In this document: piece after piece, positions 7,721 to 16,931 of the stretch
Position numbering within the stretch: the stretch's first letter is position 1
Layout of the letters: the number at the start of each line of letters is the position of its first letter
Assembly (NCBI GenBank): GCA_905202125.1
Contig: CAJKQX010000028.1
Coordinates: 1 to 28,032 of the forward strand
Length of the DNA: 28,032 bases
Reading direction: 5' to 3'
DNA from: an uncultured Prevotella sp.
GTDB taxonomy: Bacteria > Bacteroidota > Bacteroidia > Bacteroidales > Bacteroidaceae
Program-made: the position numbers and the translations under genes
The notes under the pieces: generated by a model
Told to the model about the DNA's origin: nothing
What the model saw: the letters and a program-made list of their open reading frames with translations, nothing else
The model's database searches: none

Positions 7721-8656
7721 GTGTTTAAGTCAAGACTTATAATAACAATGGTGTCTGTGCTTGTGTCCTGCGCGATGCGAGCACAATATGACGTGGCGTT
7801 CAGCCACTATTTCGACATGGAGCCATCGTTCAACGCGGGCGCAGTAGGCAAACAAGCAAAACTGAATGTCACGGCGGCTTACGCAATGGCAATGGCGGGC
7901 TTTGAGAACAACCCTCAGACCATGTACGCATCGGCCGACATCCCTTTCTATTTTGCCAAAGGTCTTCACGGAGCCGGAGTGCAGTTCATGAACGACAAAA
8001 TCGGTCTGTTCACCCATCAACGACTGGCCGTACAGTACGCTTACAAGCACAAGTTATTTGGTGGAATGATAAGCGGTGGTATCAGCGTGGGACTGCTCAG
8101 CGAAGGTTTCGACGGCAGCAGACTCGACTTGGAAGAGTCGGGAGACAACGCCCTCCCGACAAGCAAGGTGGACGGCAGCGGCCTCGACTTAGGCGTGGGA
8201 CTGTACTACACACACGGTCCGTGGTATGCGGGCGTGTCGGTGCAGCATGTCAATTCGCCCTGCATATCGTTGGAACGCTCCGAATTGCAAATCGATCCTA
8301 CATATTATTTGACGGGCGGATACAATATTAAACTACGCAACCCGTTTCTTACAGTAGCGCCCTCTATGCTCGTGAGATACGACGGTGTGACCTATCGAGC
8401 CGACATCACCGGCCGACTGATATATCGCAACGATAAAAAAACAATGTACGGAGGACTGAGTTACAGTCCCGACAACTCGATAACATTCCTGGTCGGCGGC
8501 AGTGTGCACGGAGTCATCTTAGGATACAGCTACGAGATGTACACCTCGGCCATTACGCCCGACAATGGCAGTCACGAACTGTTTCTGGGTTATCAGATGG
8601 ACATCAATCTTATAAAAAAAGGAAAGAACAAACATAAAAGTGTAAGAATACTATAA
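7721..8656 (+). CDS. porP: Type IX secretion membrane protein, PorP/SprF family
   Basis: An outer-membrane beta-barrel of the PorP/SprF family, which works with the PorK/PorN ring in type IX secretion and links it to cargo-handling components. The body begins AQYDVAFSHYFDMEPSFNAG, the typical family opening, followed by alternating barrel strands. The open frame extends upstream to an ATG at 7568, but that ATG is in a hairpin loop and the first 50 codons look non-coding. The GTG at 7721 gives a good signal peptide (FKSR, then LIITMVSVLVS, cut near MRA|Q) and a mature protein of normal family size (about 311 aa in all). ATG 7748 would leave no charged n-region. It is the first gene of the porP-gldKLMN operon, 7 bp before gldK. 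Confidence 0.85.
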   Translation: MFKSRLIITMVSVLVSCAMRAQYDVAFSHYFDMEPSFNAGAVGKQAKLNVTAAYAMAMAGFENNPQTMYASADIPFYFAKGLHGAGVQFMNDKIGLFTHQRLAVQYAYKHKLFGGMISGGISVGLLSEGFDGSRLDLEESGDNALPTSKVDGSGLDLGVGLYYTHGPWYAGVSVQHVNSPCISLERSELQIDPTYYLTGGYNIKLRNPFLTVAPSMLVRYDGVTYRADITGRLIYRNDKKTMYGGLSYSPDNSITFLVGGSVHGVILGYSYEMYTSAITPDNGSHELFLGYQMDINLIKKGKNKHKSVRIL

Positions 8657-8663
8657 GACGAGT

Positions 8664-10121
8664 ATGAATAAAATTAAAAATGTTATTTTGACCTTATGTG
8701 TCATTTCACTGTCCATAGCTCTTGTCGGATGTTTCGGCGGACGAACCACAACGACCGGACGCGGAGGCGAGGTGGTAGGTATCGGCGGCCGTGCCTTCAA
8801 CGAGCCAGCGCCCTACGGAATGACAAAAGTCGACAGAGGATATCTTCACATGGGCCTTGACAAAGAAGATAGTCTGTGGGGAAAACAGACTCCGGTGAAA
8901 GACATTTCAGTAGATGGATTCTGGATGGACGAAACAGAGGTGTCAAACTCGAAGTACAAGCAGTTCGTTTACTGGGTGCGCGACAGCATTATCCGCACCC
9001 GTCTGGCCGACCCGTCATACGGCGGCGATGAGACATACATGATAACCGAGGACAAAAACGGCGAACCTGTGACACCACATCTGAACTGGAAGAAACCCAT
9101 ACCGCGAAAACCGTCAGAGGACGAACTGCGCGCCATCGAGAGCGTGTACACCACCAACCCGGTGACCGGCGAGAAGATGTTGGATTACCGTCAGCTCAAC
9201 TATCGCTACGAGATCTACGACTACACCGCAGCCGCCTTACGCCGCAACCGTCTTAATCCCGAGGAGCGCAACCTCAACACCGACATCACTGTGGACCCCA
9301 ACGAGGTGGTCATGATATCCAAAGACACGGCTTACGTAGATGACGAAGGACGTATCGTCCGCGAGACCATAAACCGACCCTTAAGCGGACCGTGGGATTT
9401 CCTCAACACTTATATTGTAAATGTGTATCCCGACACAACATGTTGGGTGAACGATTTTCAAAATTCGGAGAACGAAGTATATCTGCGCAACTATTTCTCC
9501 AATCCCGCCTACAACGATTATCCGGTGGTTGGCGTCACTTGGGAACAGGCCAACGCCTTCTGTGCATGGCGCACTGACTATCTGCTGAAAGGCCTCGGCC
9601 CTGAAGCACGATTCGTACAGCGCTACCGTCTTCCCACCGAAGCCGAGTGGGAATATGCTGCGCGCGGCAAATCGGGTACGGAATTCCCGTGGGAAAACGA
9701 AGATGTGAAGAACGGCGACGGATGTTTCTTCGCCAATTTCAAGCCCGACCGCGGCAACTACACCAAAGACGGCAACCTCATCACCAGCCGTGTGGGCATC
9801 TACACTGCCAACACCAACGGACTATATGATATGGCCGGTAACGTGGCCGAATGGACCAGCACGATATACACCGAATCGGGAGTGGAGGCAATGAACGACC
9901 TCAACCCGCAGCTGGACTACAACGCCGCAAAAGAAGATCCCTACAAGCTCAAGAAGAAGAGTGTGCGCGGCGGTTCGTGGAAAGACCCCGAGTCATACAT
10001 CCGTTCAGCATGGCGCACATGGGAATATCAGAACCAACCGCGTTCATACATAGGTTTCAGATGCGTCAGAAGCCTTGCGACAACATCAAGTGGAAAACAG
10101 AAAAAGAGTAAGAAAAAATGA
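8664..10121 (+). CDS. gldK: Type IX secretion ring lipoprotein GldK/PorK
   Basis: A 485-aa outer-membrane lipoprotein that forms, with GldN/PorN, the large periplasmic ring of the type IX system. A lipoprotein signal ends at LVGC (Cys23 lipidated). The rest is a formylglycine-generating-enzyme (FGE-sulfatase)-like fold used structurally: DGFWMDETEVSN, YRLPTEAEWEYAARG, GLYDMAGNVAEWT and a terminal RGGSWKD to IGFRCVRS. A long insert at about residues 115-260 is usual for GldK compared with other FGE-fold proteins. A Lys-rich tail closes it. Its TGA stop overlaps the gldL start in ATGA, so the two are translationally coupled. Confidence 0.95.
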   Translation: MNKIKNVILTLCVISLSIALVGCFGGRTTTTGRGGEVVGIGGRAFNEPAPYGMTKVDRGYLHMGLDKEDSLWGKQTPVKDISVDGFWMDETEVSNSKYKQFVYWVRDSIIRTRLADPSYGGDETYMITEDKNGEPVTPHLNWKKPIPRKPSEDELRAIESVYTTNPVTGEKMLDYRQLNYRYEIYDYTAAALRRNRLNPEERNLNTDITVDPNEVVMISKDTAYVDDEGRIVRETINRPLSGPWDFLNTYIVNVYPDTTCWVNDFQNSENEVYLRNYFSNPAYNDYPVVGVTWEQANAFCAWRTDYLLKGLGPEARFVQRYRLPTEAEWEYAARGKSGTEFPWENEDVKNGDGCFFANFKPDRGNYTKDGNLITSRVGIYTANTNGLYDMAGNVAEWTSTIYTESGVEAMNDLNPQLDYNAAKEDPYKLKKKSVRGGSWKDPESYIRSAWRTWEYQNQPRSYIGFRCVRSLATTSSGKQKKSKKK

Positions 10122-10888
10122 CAGAATACAGCAGTTTTAATATCGTGTATCGTCTGCAAAAATGGATTGACAGCGTCCCCGGGCAGACATTTCTCAACTA
10201 CGCATACAGTTGGGGAGCATCTATCGTAATTCTTGGTACACTGTTCAAGCTCACCCACCTGGACGGAGCCAACATCATGTTGTTTGTCGGCATGGGTACC
10301 GAGGTTGTGGTGTTCTTCATCTCGGCCTTCGACCGACCGTTCGACAAGACAGCCATAGGCAAAGAACTGCCCACACATATCGATGACGAGGAGATGAGCG
10401 AAGAGCCCATATCCTCCGCGCCCAACATCCAGACCACTGGTGGCACGGTGATTATCACCGGCAATGGCGCAACAGGACAGGTAGCCGCAGCCGCCGGTGC
10501 CCCTGCACCGGCCGATAGCAATGGCACTAACGTCGTGCTTGGCGAAAGCTCAGTCAATCCCGAACTCATTGAGGCCCAGAGCAACTATATTGACGAGCTC
10601 AACAAACTCACGGAGACTCTCCAAAAGGTATCAGAACAGAGTGAGCGGCTCACCCGCGACAGCGAAGAGATGGAAACGCTCAACCGCACACTCACCGGCA
10701 TCTGCCGCGTTTACGAGATGCAGCTCAAGAGTGCAAGTCAGCAGATTGGCACCATCGACCAAATCAACGAGCAGAGCCGCAAGATGGCCGCACAGATAGA
10801 GCAGCTCAACAGCATCTACACACGCATGATAGAAGCCATGACGGTGAACATGCGTGCCGCAGCACCAAACGCAGGCGCAAACCAGTAG
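10118..10888 (+). CDS. gldL: Type IX secretion motor protein GldL/PorL
   Basis: A 256-aa inner-membrane protein that, with GldM, forms the proton-driven motor of type IX secretion. Two transmembrane helices are visible at about residues 29-46 and 50-70 with almost no loop. The second carries the family's intramembrane glutamate (E62 in GMGTEVVVFF), matched by a lysine in the first (K44, LFKLTH). After the membrane pair comes a Gly/Ala/Pro-rich linker (about 85-145) and a cytoplasmic coiled coil (about 150-245). It overlaps gldK by 4 bp and lies 61 bp before gldM. Confidence 0.95.
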   Translation: MTEYSSFNIVYRLQKWIDSVPGQTFLNYAYSWGASIVILGTLFKLTHLDGANIMLFVGMGTEVVVFFISAFDRPFDKTAIGKELPTHIDDEEMSEEPISSAPNIQTTGGTVIITGNGATGQVAAAAGAPAPADSNGTNVVLGESSVNPELIEAQSNYIDELNKLTETLQKVSEQSERLTRDSEEMETLNRTLTGICRVYEMQLKSASQQIGTIDQINEQSRKMAAQIEQLNSIYTRMIEAMTVNMRAAAPNAGANQ

Positions 10889-10949
10889 TATCGGCCGGAG
10901 CAGCACCACTGCCCGGCTCTACATCATGTAAAGTAAAAAGAAATAAGTA

Positions 10950-12494
10950 ATGGCAATAAAAAAAAGACCGGTATCGCCCCGCCAGAAGATGATAAACCTC
11001 ATGTATGTCGTCCTCATGGCCATGCTTGCGTTGAACGTTTCAACCGAGGTGCTCAATGGTTTTTCTATTGTTGAAGAAAGCATAAACCGCACGACATCCA
11101 ACTCGACAAAGGAGAACGAGGCACTGTATGGCAGTTTTGCCGATCAGATGAAATCCAATCCGCAAAAGGTGAAGGAATGGTTTGACAAGGCGATGGAGGT
11201 GAAACGGATGAGCGACTCACTATACAACTTTGCGCAGCAACTCAAAGTGGAGATAGTGAAGGAGGCCGATGGCGCTGATGGCGATGTAGCCAACATCAAC
11301 CGCAAGGACGATCTCGAAGCAGCGACCCACGTCATGCTGGCACCCGGCACTGGCAAGGGCAAACGACTGTTTGACGCCATCAACAGATACCGCACACGCA
11401 TAGTAACGATGGTAGCCGACGAGACCCAGCGCCGAAACATCGAAAACAACCTCACCACCAAAATTCCCGCCAAAGCCAACACTATGGGCAAGAACTGGCA
11501 GGAATACATGTTCGAGGACATGCCTGTGGCCGCTGTGGTGACCATGCTGTCCAAACTGCAGAGCGACGTGCGCTACGCCGAGGGTGAGGTGTTGCATACT
11601 CTCGTATCCAATATCGACGTCAAGGACATCCGCGTCAATCAGCTCAGCGCCTACGTCATTCCCGAGTCGCGCACCGTCATCAGCGGCGACATGTTCTCGG
11701 CACAGATAGTGATGGCGGCCGTAGACACCACCCAGCACCCCGAGATATTTGTAGGCGGCCGAAAGATAAGCGGCAACACTTACAAATTCACAGCCGGAGG
11801 TGTGGGCGAACACTCGTTCGGCGGATACATCACAATGAAAAACGGCAATGGCGAGGTAATACGCCGCGATTTCACACAGAAATACACCGTGGTTGGTCCG
11901 AGCGCCACCGTGTCGGCCGACCTTATGAATGTGCTGTATGCCGGATACGAAAACCCAATAAGCATCAGTATCCCGGGTGTACCTCTCCAGAACGTTTCGG
12001 CCACAATGACCGGCGGCACCTTCCGCTCGATAGGCATGGGACGCTACATCGCCCGCCCGTCCACCGTGGGTCAGGATGTCACCATAACGGTGGCCGCCAA
12101 TCAGAACGGACGCAGCCGACAGATGGGAAAATATGTGTTCCGCGTACGCAAGTTGCCCGACCCGACAGCATATCTCCAAATAGGCACCGACCGTTTCAAA
12201 GAGGGAGGCATCGCCAAAGCGTCGCTCATGGGCGTTGACGGAGTGAAAGCCGCCATCGATGACGGCATCCTCGACATACAGTTCCGTGTGCAGAGTTTTG
12301 AGACCGTGTTCTTCGACAATATGGGTAATGCCGTGCCGATGACATCCAACGGAGCCTCGTTCACCGAACGTCAGAAAGACACCTTCCGCAAACTGGCTCG
12401 CAACAAACGCTTCTACATCTCGCGCGTGACGGCTGTCGGTCCCGACGGCATCACACGCCGTCTGCCGGGCTCGATGGAGGTGATCATCAAATGA
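10950..12494 (+). CDS. gldM: Type IX secretion motor protein GldM/PorM
   Basis: A 514-aa protein with one N-terminal transmembrane helix (about residues 14-31, NLMYVVLMAMLALNV) inserted into the GldL ring and a long periplasmic arm of four domains that reaches the GldK/GldN ring. The basic N-terminus includes R11 just before the helix, the position of the family's functionally important arginine. Length is normal. The first periplasmic domain is mostly helical (about 40-220); the rest is beta-rich. The final residues (MEVIIK) match the usual domain end. It stands 44 bp before gldN. Confidence 0.95.
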   Translation: MAIKKRPVSPRQKMINLMYVVLMAMLALNVSTEVLNGFSIVEESINRTTSNSTKENEALYGSFADQMKSNPQKVKEWFDKAMEVKRMSDSLYNFAQQLKVEIVKEADGADGDVANINRKDDLEAATHVMLAPGTGKGKRLFDAINRYRTRIVTMVADETQRRNIENNLTTKIPAKANTMGKNWQEYMFEDMPVAAVVTMLSKLQSDVRYAEGEVLHTLVSNIDVKDIRVNQLSAYVIPESRTVISGDMFSAQIVMAAVDTTQHPEIFVGGRKISGNTYKFTAGGVGEHSFGGYITMKNGNGEVIRRDFTQKYTVVGPSATVSADLMNVLYAGYENPISISIPGVPLQNVSATMTGGTFRSIGMGRYIARPSTVGQDVTITVAANQNGRSRQMGKYVFRVRKLPDPTAYLQIGTDRFKEGGIAKASLMGVDGVKAAIDDGILDIQFRVQSFETVFFDNMGNAVPMTSNGASFTERQKDTFRKLARNKRFYISRVTAVGPDGITRRLPGSMEVIIK

Positions 12495-12538
12495 TAGTTT
12501 TTACAGAAAGTCTGAAATACACAAAGCAATAACGATAT

Positions 12539-13573
12539 ATGAAACAAATTTTGTTCATACTGCTTGCAGTCTGCTTCACAGAGACCATCAGCGCCCAGCC
12601 GGCTGCAAGACGCAAGGAGCAGCAAAAGACCGAAAGCTCATCAGCAAACAGTCTTACCACACGTGCCCAGATATCCTTCCCCACACAGGCCAAGATGGAC
12701 GAAGACGTGGTGTGGCGCCGCGACATCTACCGCGAATTGGACCTCAATCTCGATGCCAACGCCGGATTGTATTATCCGGTGGAACCATTGGGATCGCAGA
12801 TGAACCTGTTCACATACATATTCAAACTGGTGATGCGCCGCTCGATCACCGCCTACGAGTATCGTCTCGACGGCAACGAGGTCTTTGACGAGAGTTCGAA
12901 GGTGAACCTCCGTTCGCTTCTCGACAACTACCATATCTTCTACGAGCGCACCGACCGTGGCATACGCATCGACGACAGCGACATACCTTCGCGCGAGGTG
13001 ACAGCTTATTATGTGAAGGAGTCGGCCTACTACGACCAGACCTCCGCCACATTCCACAACAAGGTCATCGCCCTGTGCCCTATCCTCAAGCGTGAAGACG
13101 ATTTCGGCGATGCCGCCACATCCTACCCGTTGTTCTGGATCAAGTACGACGAACTGGCACCCTATCTCTCCAAGCAGACCATCATGACAAGCAATCTTAA
13201 CAATGCCGCCACAATGAGCATCGACGATTATTTCACCAAGAACATGTACAAGGGTAAGATATACAAGACCACCAACATGCTCGGCAAGACGCTCGCACAG
13301 TATTGTCCCAACGACTCGGCCATGAGCAAGGAGCAGAAACGCATAGAGGGTGAGCTCAAAGCGTTTGAGAAAAACATCTGGGGCGACGTGGCACGCAAAG
13401 ACTCTACCGACAGCATAGCCAAACTGGACAAGAAGACTTTGAAAGCAACGAAGAAGACACGTCGCTCGGGCGGCACCAAGAGCACAGTTTCGAAGACACG
13501 CCGCAGCAGTTCGTCCAAGTCATCGGGTGGCGGTTCGTCGGCACGTGTGACAGTAAGGCGCGAGCGTCACTAA
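12539..13573 (+). CDS. gldN: Type IX secretion ring protein GldN/PorN
   Basis: A 344-aa periplasmic partner of GldK in the type IX outer ring. A signal peptide (MKQILFILLAVCFTETISAQ) is followed by the GldN domain, with VVWRRDIYRELDLN and NAGLYYPVEP as family landmarks. The last 50 or so residues (about 292-344) form a low-complexity tail of Lys, Arg, Ser, Thr and Gly, strongly basic and probably disordered. It is the last of the five core genes, 47 bp before a small outer-membrane protein that is probably in the same transcript. Confidence 0.94.
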   Translation: MKQILFILLAVCFTETISAQPAARRKEQQKTESSSANSLTTRAQISFPTQAKMDEDVVWRRDIYRELDLNLDANAGLYYPVEPLGSQMNLFTYIFKLVMRRSITAYEYRLDGNEVFDESSKVNLRSLLDNYHIFYERTDRGIRIDDSDIPSREVTAYYVKESAYYDQTSATFHNKVIALCPILKREDDFGDAATSYPLFWIKYDELAPYLSKQTIMTSNLNNAATMSIDDYFTKNMYKGKIYKTTNMLGKTLAQYCPNDSAMSKEQKRIEGELKAFEKNIWGDVARKDSTDSIAKLDKKTLKATKKTRRSGGTKSTVSKTRRSSSSKSSGGGSSARVTVRRERH

Positions 13574-13620
13574 TCCTATTTGAAACGTAAAAAAACATCA
13601 ACAAACAAAACAAGAAAAAG

Positions 13621-14250
13621 ATGAAAAAGATATTATCCATCACTATGTTGGCATTGTCGCTGATATTCGCGACAACTGCCGGAGCACAAATCAAATTGGG
13701 ACTCAAAGGCGGTCTGAATGTCACAGACATGAGTTTCAGCAAGGATGTGCTTGGTGCGGACAACCGCACGGGCTTCTTTGTCGGTCCTACCGTGCTGTTC
13801 CAGCTTCCCGTGGTAGGTCTGGGCATCGACGCATCAGCACTCTACGACCAGCGCGAGGCCAAGCTCTCGGTCGACGGAGAGAAGTCGGAGACATTCAAGA
13901 CACAATCCATCAACGTACCCATCAACCTCCGCTATGGCTGGGGATTGGGCACGATAGCCAGCATCTATCTTTTTGCCGGACCGCAGTTTGGATTCAACGT
14001 TGGCGACAAGGACCAGAACCTGTATGACCAAGTGGCTCAGTGGAAGCTGAAAAAATCAAATTTCAGCGTCAATGTGGGAGCCGGTGTAATGCTCGTGAAA
14101 CATCTGCAACTATCGGCCAACTACAATATAGCATGCGGCCGCACAGGCGATGTGAAACTGAAAGACGCCATCGAGTCCACATACGAAGGCATCACCTCGT
14201 CCGGTGGACGTTCCAACGCATGGCAGATAGCGTTGGCTTATTATTTCTGA
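13621..14250 (+). CDS. Small outer-membrane beta-barrel protein (PorT-like fold)
   Basis: A 209-aa exported protein with a signal peptide (residues 1-22, cut at AGA|Q) followed by eight or so amphipathic strands (KLGLKGGLNVTDM, SIYLFAGPQFGFNVG, LQLSANYNIACG) and a C-terminal aromatic residue in LAYYF, which is typical for barrel insertion. It belongs to the outer-membrane beta-barrel families common in Bacteroidetes, of which PorT is one; I do not claim it is PorT itself. It sits at the end of the type IX operon, before a long terminator, so a role in secretion or envelope assembly is possible but unproven. Confidence 0.85.
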   Translation: MKKILSITMLALSLIFATTAGAQIKLGLKGGLNVTDMSFSKDVLGADNRTGFFVGPTVLFQLPVVGLGIDASALYDQREAKLSVDGEKSETFKTQSINVPINLRYGWGLGTIASIYLFAGPQFGFNVGDKDQNLYDQVAQWKLKKSNFSVNVGAGVMLVKHLQLSANYNIACGRTGDVKLKDAIESTYEGITSSGGRSNAWQIALAYYF

Positions 14251-14284
14251 GAATCTTAAAGGGGAAAGACCTGAAGAATATTCG

Positions 14285-14368
14285 GCGTCTGCAAACAAAA
14301 ATCCATCCCGGCAACCACATCCCAAGGGTTAACATGCGGAAGGATTTCTGTTTGCAGACGCTTTCTTA
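14285..14368 (+). terminator. Terminator of the type IX operon
   Basis: A long hairpin: 13 bp (14285-14297 with 14349-14361, GCGTCTGCAAACA), then one mismatch and 6 more pairs (14299-14304 with 14342-14347), around a 37-nt inner loop. It is followed by CTTTCTTATT, a broken T-run. The large loop is unusual for a simple terminator. Confidence 0.7.
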
Positions 14369-14427
14369 TTGTGCTTGCCCGGATACAAGATTATCGACAG
14401 AGTCGGCGGTATGTCAAAAATCTTTTA

Positions 14428-14435
14428 TACCTTTG
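14428..14435 (+). promoter_or_regulatory. Putative -7 box of priA
   Basis: TACCTTTG fits TAnnTTTG and lies 24 bp upstream of the priA ATG, after the previous operon's terminator. No clear -33 TTTG is seen. Confidence 0.45.
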
Positions 14436-14459
14436 TTTCAACAATAAGAGAAAATCAAT

Positions 14460-16733
14460 ATGTACGTCGAAGTGATACTGCCATTGGCCATCGAGGGATG
14501 CCTCACCTACTCCGTGCCTCAATCTTTGGAGGCGCGTGTGCGTTGCGGTGTGAGGGTGGTGGTGAGCCTACGGCGCACCAAGACCTACACGGGGATAATA
14601 TCGATGGTTCACAGTGAAAAACCTGATTTCGAGACGGTGGACATCATCGATATATTGGACACCACACCGCTGGTCACGGATATCCAGTTGTCCCTTTGGC
14701 GATGGATTGCCGACTATTACCTATCGCCCATCGGACTCGTTTACAATGCCGCCATGCCCGCCATGCTGAAGAAGGAGGAAGGATTCCGTCCCAAGACCGA
14801 ACGCTTCGTGGCTCTGCCCGAGAACATGACAGACATCCGCTCTCTGCAAAACGTACGCGACATTCTCAGCAAGAGCCGTGCATACAAACAAAGCGCGGTC
14901 TTCGAGCGCTACCTCGATCTGTCCGGATGGGCCGCGGCGATGGAAAACCAATCAGGATGCAACCCGCACGAGGTGACATACGAAGAGTTGAGAAATGAGA
15001 GCCATTGCAACTCGCCCGTCATCAACTCGCTCCTGCAGAGACATCTGCTCCGCTCCTACGAGAAGGAGGTGGAGCGCATATCCTGCACCACCACCCATTC
15101 CACCGACAACATCAAGCCCCTGAGCGACGTTCAGCAGACTGCTTTAGACAATATACGCGCCACTTTCGACTCTAAACGCGTGGTCCTCCTGCACGGTGTC
15201 ACATCGAGCGGCAAGACCGAGATTTACATTCACCTGATAGAGGAGGCGCTAAGCCGTGGCAAGCAGGTACTCTATCTCTTGCCCGAGATAGCCCTCACGG
15301 TACAGATCACGAGCCGTCTGCAACGGGTGTTTGGCGACCGTATGGCCATCTATCATTCCAAGTACAGCGATGAAGAGCGGTCGGAGATATGGAACAGACA
15401 AATCTCCGACAAGCCTTTCGACGTGATTCTGGGTGTGCGCTCATCGGTGTTTCTGCCGTTCACGCGGCTCGGACTGATTATAGTGGACGAGGAGCACGAG
15501 AACTCGTTCAAGCAACAGGAGCCGGCCCCGCAATATCATGCACGGTCTGTGGCCATCATGCTCGCCAAGATGTGCGGGGCGCGGGTATTGCTTGGCACGG
15601 CCACGCCGTCTGCCGAGACATGGCACAACGCCCAAACGGGCAAGTACGGACTCATAAAGCTGACCACTCGCTACGCCGGCATCCAACTGCCCGAGATACG
15701 CGTCATCGACACAGCCGACCTGCAGCGCCGGCGTCTCATGAACGGTCCGTTATCGCCTCCGCTGTTGGCAGCCATGCGCCAGGCTCTGGACGAGGGACGC
15801 CAAGTCATACTGTTCCAAAACCGTCGCGGCTTTGCTCCCATGATAGAGTGCAAGGTGTGCGGATGGGTACCCAAGTGCGACAACTGCGACGTGAGCCTCA
15901 CGCTGCACAAGGCCGACAACCTCATGACATGCCACTACTGCGGACACGCGCGCCCGGTGCCCGACGTATGTCCCAACTGCGGCAACACCGACCTGCACGG
16001 ACGTGGGTTCGGCACGGAGAAGATAGAGGACTATGTGCGTGACATCTTTCCCGAAACGCGTGTGGCCCGCATGGACCTGGACAACACACGTACACGCAAC
16101 GCATACTCCCGACTGATATCCGACTTTTCTTCGGGGCGAACAAATGTGCTCATCGGCACGCAGATGATAAGCAAGGGTCTCGACTTCGACAATGTGGGGG
16201 TTGTGGGTATTCTCAGCGCCGACTCGATGCTCTCGATTCCCGATTTCCGAGCTTACGAGAACGCTTTCACCATGATGTCGCAGGTGAGCGGACGCGCAGG
16301 TCGCAAAGGCCGACGCGGACTGGTGATGCTGCAGACCAAGAACCCAAAGCTGCCGCTGATACAGCAGATTGTACACAACGACACAACCGCGTTTTATGAC
16401 GAACTGATGGAGGAACGCATGACCTTCCACTATCCGCCCTTCTACCGTCTGATTTACATCTATCTGCGCCACAGTAAGAACGATACCGTGGAACGTGCCG
16501 CGCTCGAAATGGCCTCGCATCTGCGCCGGGCTTTGGGCCAAAGAGTGCTTGGACCCGACCGCCCGGCCATCGCCCGCGTGAAAAGCAAATGCATACGCAA
16601 GATAGTGATAAAACTCGAAAACGGCATCAACCTGCCCCGTGTGCGCGAATATCTGTTATCGCTGCACAAGACGATGAGCCGGAGCAAGAGGTTTGCATCT
16701 GTCGATGTGGCGTTCGATGTGGACCCACAGTAA
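14460..16733 (+). CDS. priA: Primosomal protein N', replication restart helicase PriA
   Basis: A 757-aa 3'-5' DNA helicase that recognises stalled forks and reloads the replisome. The order is normal: an N-terminal fork-binding domain (about 1-110), a winged-helix region, then the helicase core with Walker A GVTSSGKT (K252), DEEH at 343-346, LGTATPSAETW, a zinc-binding insertion of eight cysteines (about 464-507: CKVCG, CDNC, CHYCG, CPNCG), IGTQMISKGLDFDNV and QVSGRAGRKGRRG, and a C-terminal domain. Nothing is missing. It stands alone between the type IX operon terminator and a gene-free stretch. Confidence 0.97.
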   Translation: MYVEVILPLAIEGCLTYSVPQSLEARVRCGVRVVVSLRRTKTYTGIISMVHSEKPDFETVDIIDILDTTPLVTDIQLSLWRWIADYYLSPIGLVYNAAMPAMLKKEEGFRPKTERFVALPENMTDIRSLQNVRDILSKSRAYKQSAVFERYLDLSGWAAAMENQSGCNPHEVTYEELRNESHCNSPVINSLLQRHLLRSYEKEVERISCTTTHSTDNIKPLSDVQQTALDNIRATFDSKRVVLLHGVTSSGKTEIYIHLIEEALSRGKQVLYLLPEIALTVQITSRLQRVFGDRMAIYHSKYSDEERSEIWNRQISDKPFDVILGVRSSVFLPFTRLGLIIVDEEHENSFKQQEPAPQYHARSVAIMLAKMCGARVLLGTATPSAETWHNAQTGKYGLIKLTTRYAGIQLPEIRVIDTADLQRRRLMNGPLSPPLLAAMRQALDEGRQVILFQNRRGFAPMIECKVCGWVPKCDNCDVSLTLHKADNLMTCHYCGHARPVPDVCPNCGNTDLHGRGFGTEKIEDYVRDIFPETRVARMDLDNTRTRNAYSRLISDFSSGRTNVLIGTQMISKGLDFDNVGVVGILSADSMLSIPDFRAYENAFTMMSQVSGRAGRKGRRGLVMLQTKNPKLPLIQQIVHNDTTAFYDELMEERMTFHYPPFYRLIYIYLRHSKNDTVERAALEMASHLRRALGQRVLGPDRPAIARVKSKCIRKIVIKLENGINLPRVREYLLSLHKTMSRSKRFASVDVAFDVDPQ

Positions 16734-16740
16734 ATAAAGA

Positions 16741-16775
16741 CACATCGGATGAACAGGTCGATGTGGATACTTTTT
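16741..16775 (+). terminator. Probable terminator of priA
   Basis: A 7-bp stem (CACATCG at 16741-16747, CGATGTG at 16759-16765) with an 11-nt loop, followed after GATAC by five T residues. The stem is modest, but it is placed 7 bp after the stop codon. Confidence 0.5.
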
Positions 16776-16888
16776 CAGTGACAATCTTTTGCATCAAAAA
16801 CAGGGCAAACTGAATAAATATGCAAGTTGAAAAGTAAAAAAACTTGACAAAACAAAATCGCAAAATAGAAAGATGCTGCTTGAAAATC

Positions 16889-16913
16889 ATAAGATTTATA
16901 AGATTTATAAGAC
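16889..16913. repeat. 9-bp-period ATAAG tandem repeat
   Basis: Two perfect 9-bp units ATAAGATTT followed by a partial ATAAGAC. Same period and core as the repeat at 7518-7553, and likewise just beyond the end of a gene. Confidence 0.6.
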
Positions 16914-16931
16914 ATAATTTCCCTTGAATTT

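Noticed and set aside
11220..12179. Minus-strand open frame of 319 codons
   Set aside because: Antisense to gldM, which is a clear full-length family member; no domain in the shadow product.
14040..14447. Plus-strand open frame of 135 codons overlapping the small outer-membrane protein
   Set aside because: It is out of frame with a clear barrel protein and runs through the terminator hairpin.
15750..16541. Minus-strand open frame of 263 codons
   Set aside because: Antisense to the helicase and zinc-binding part of priA; no recognisable features.
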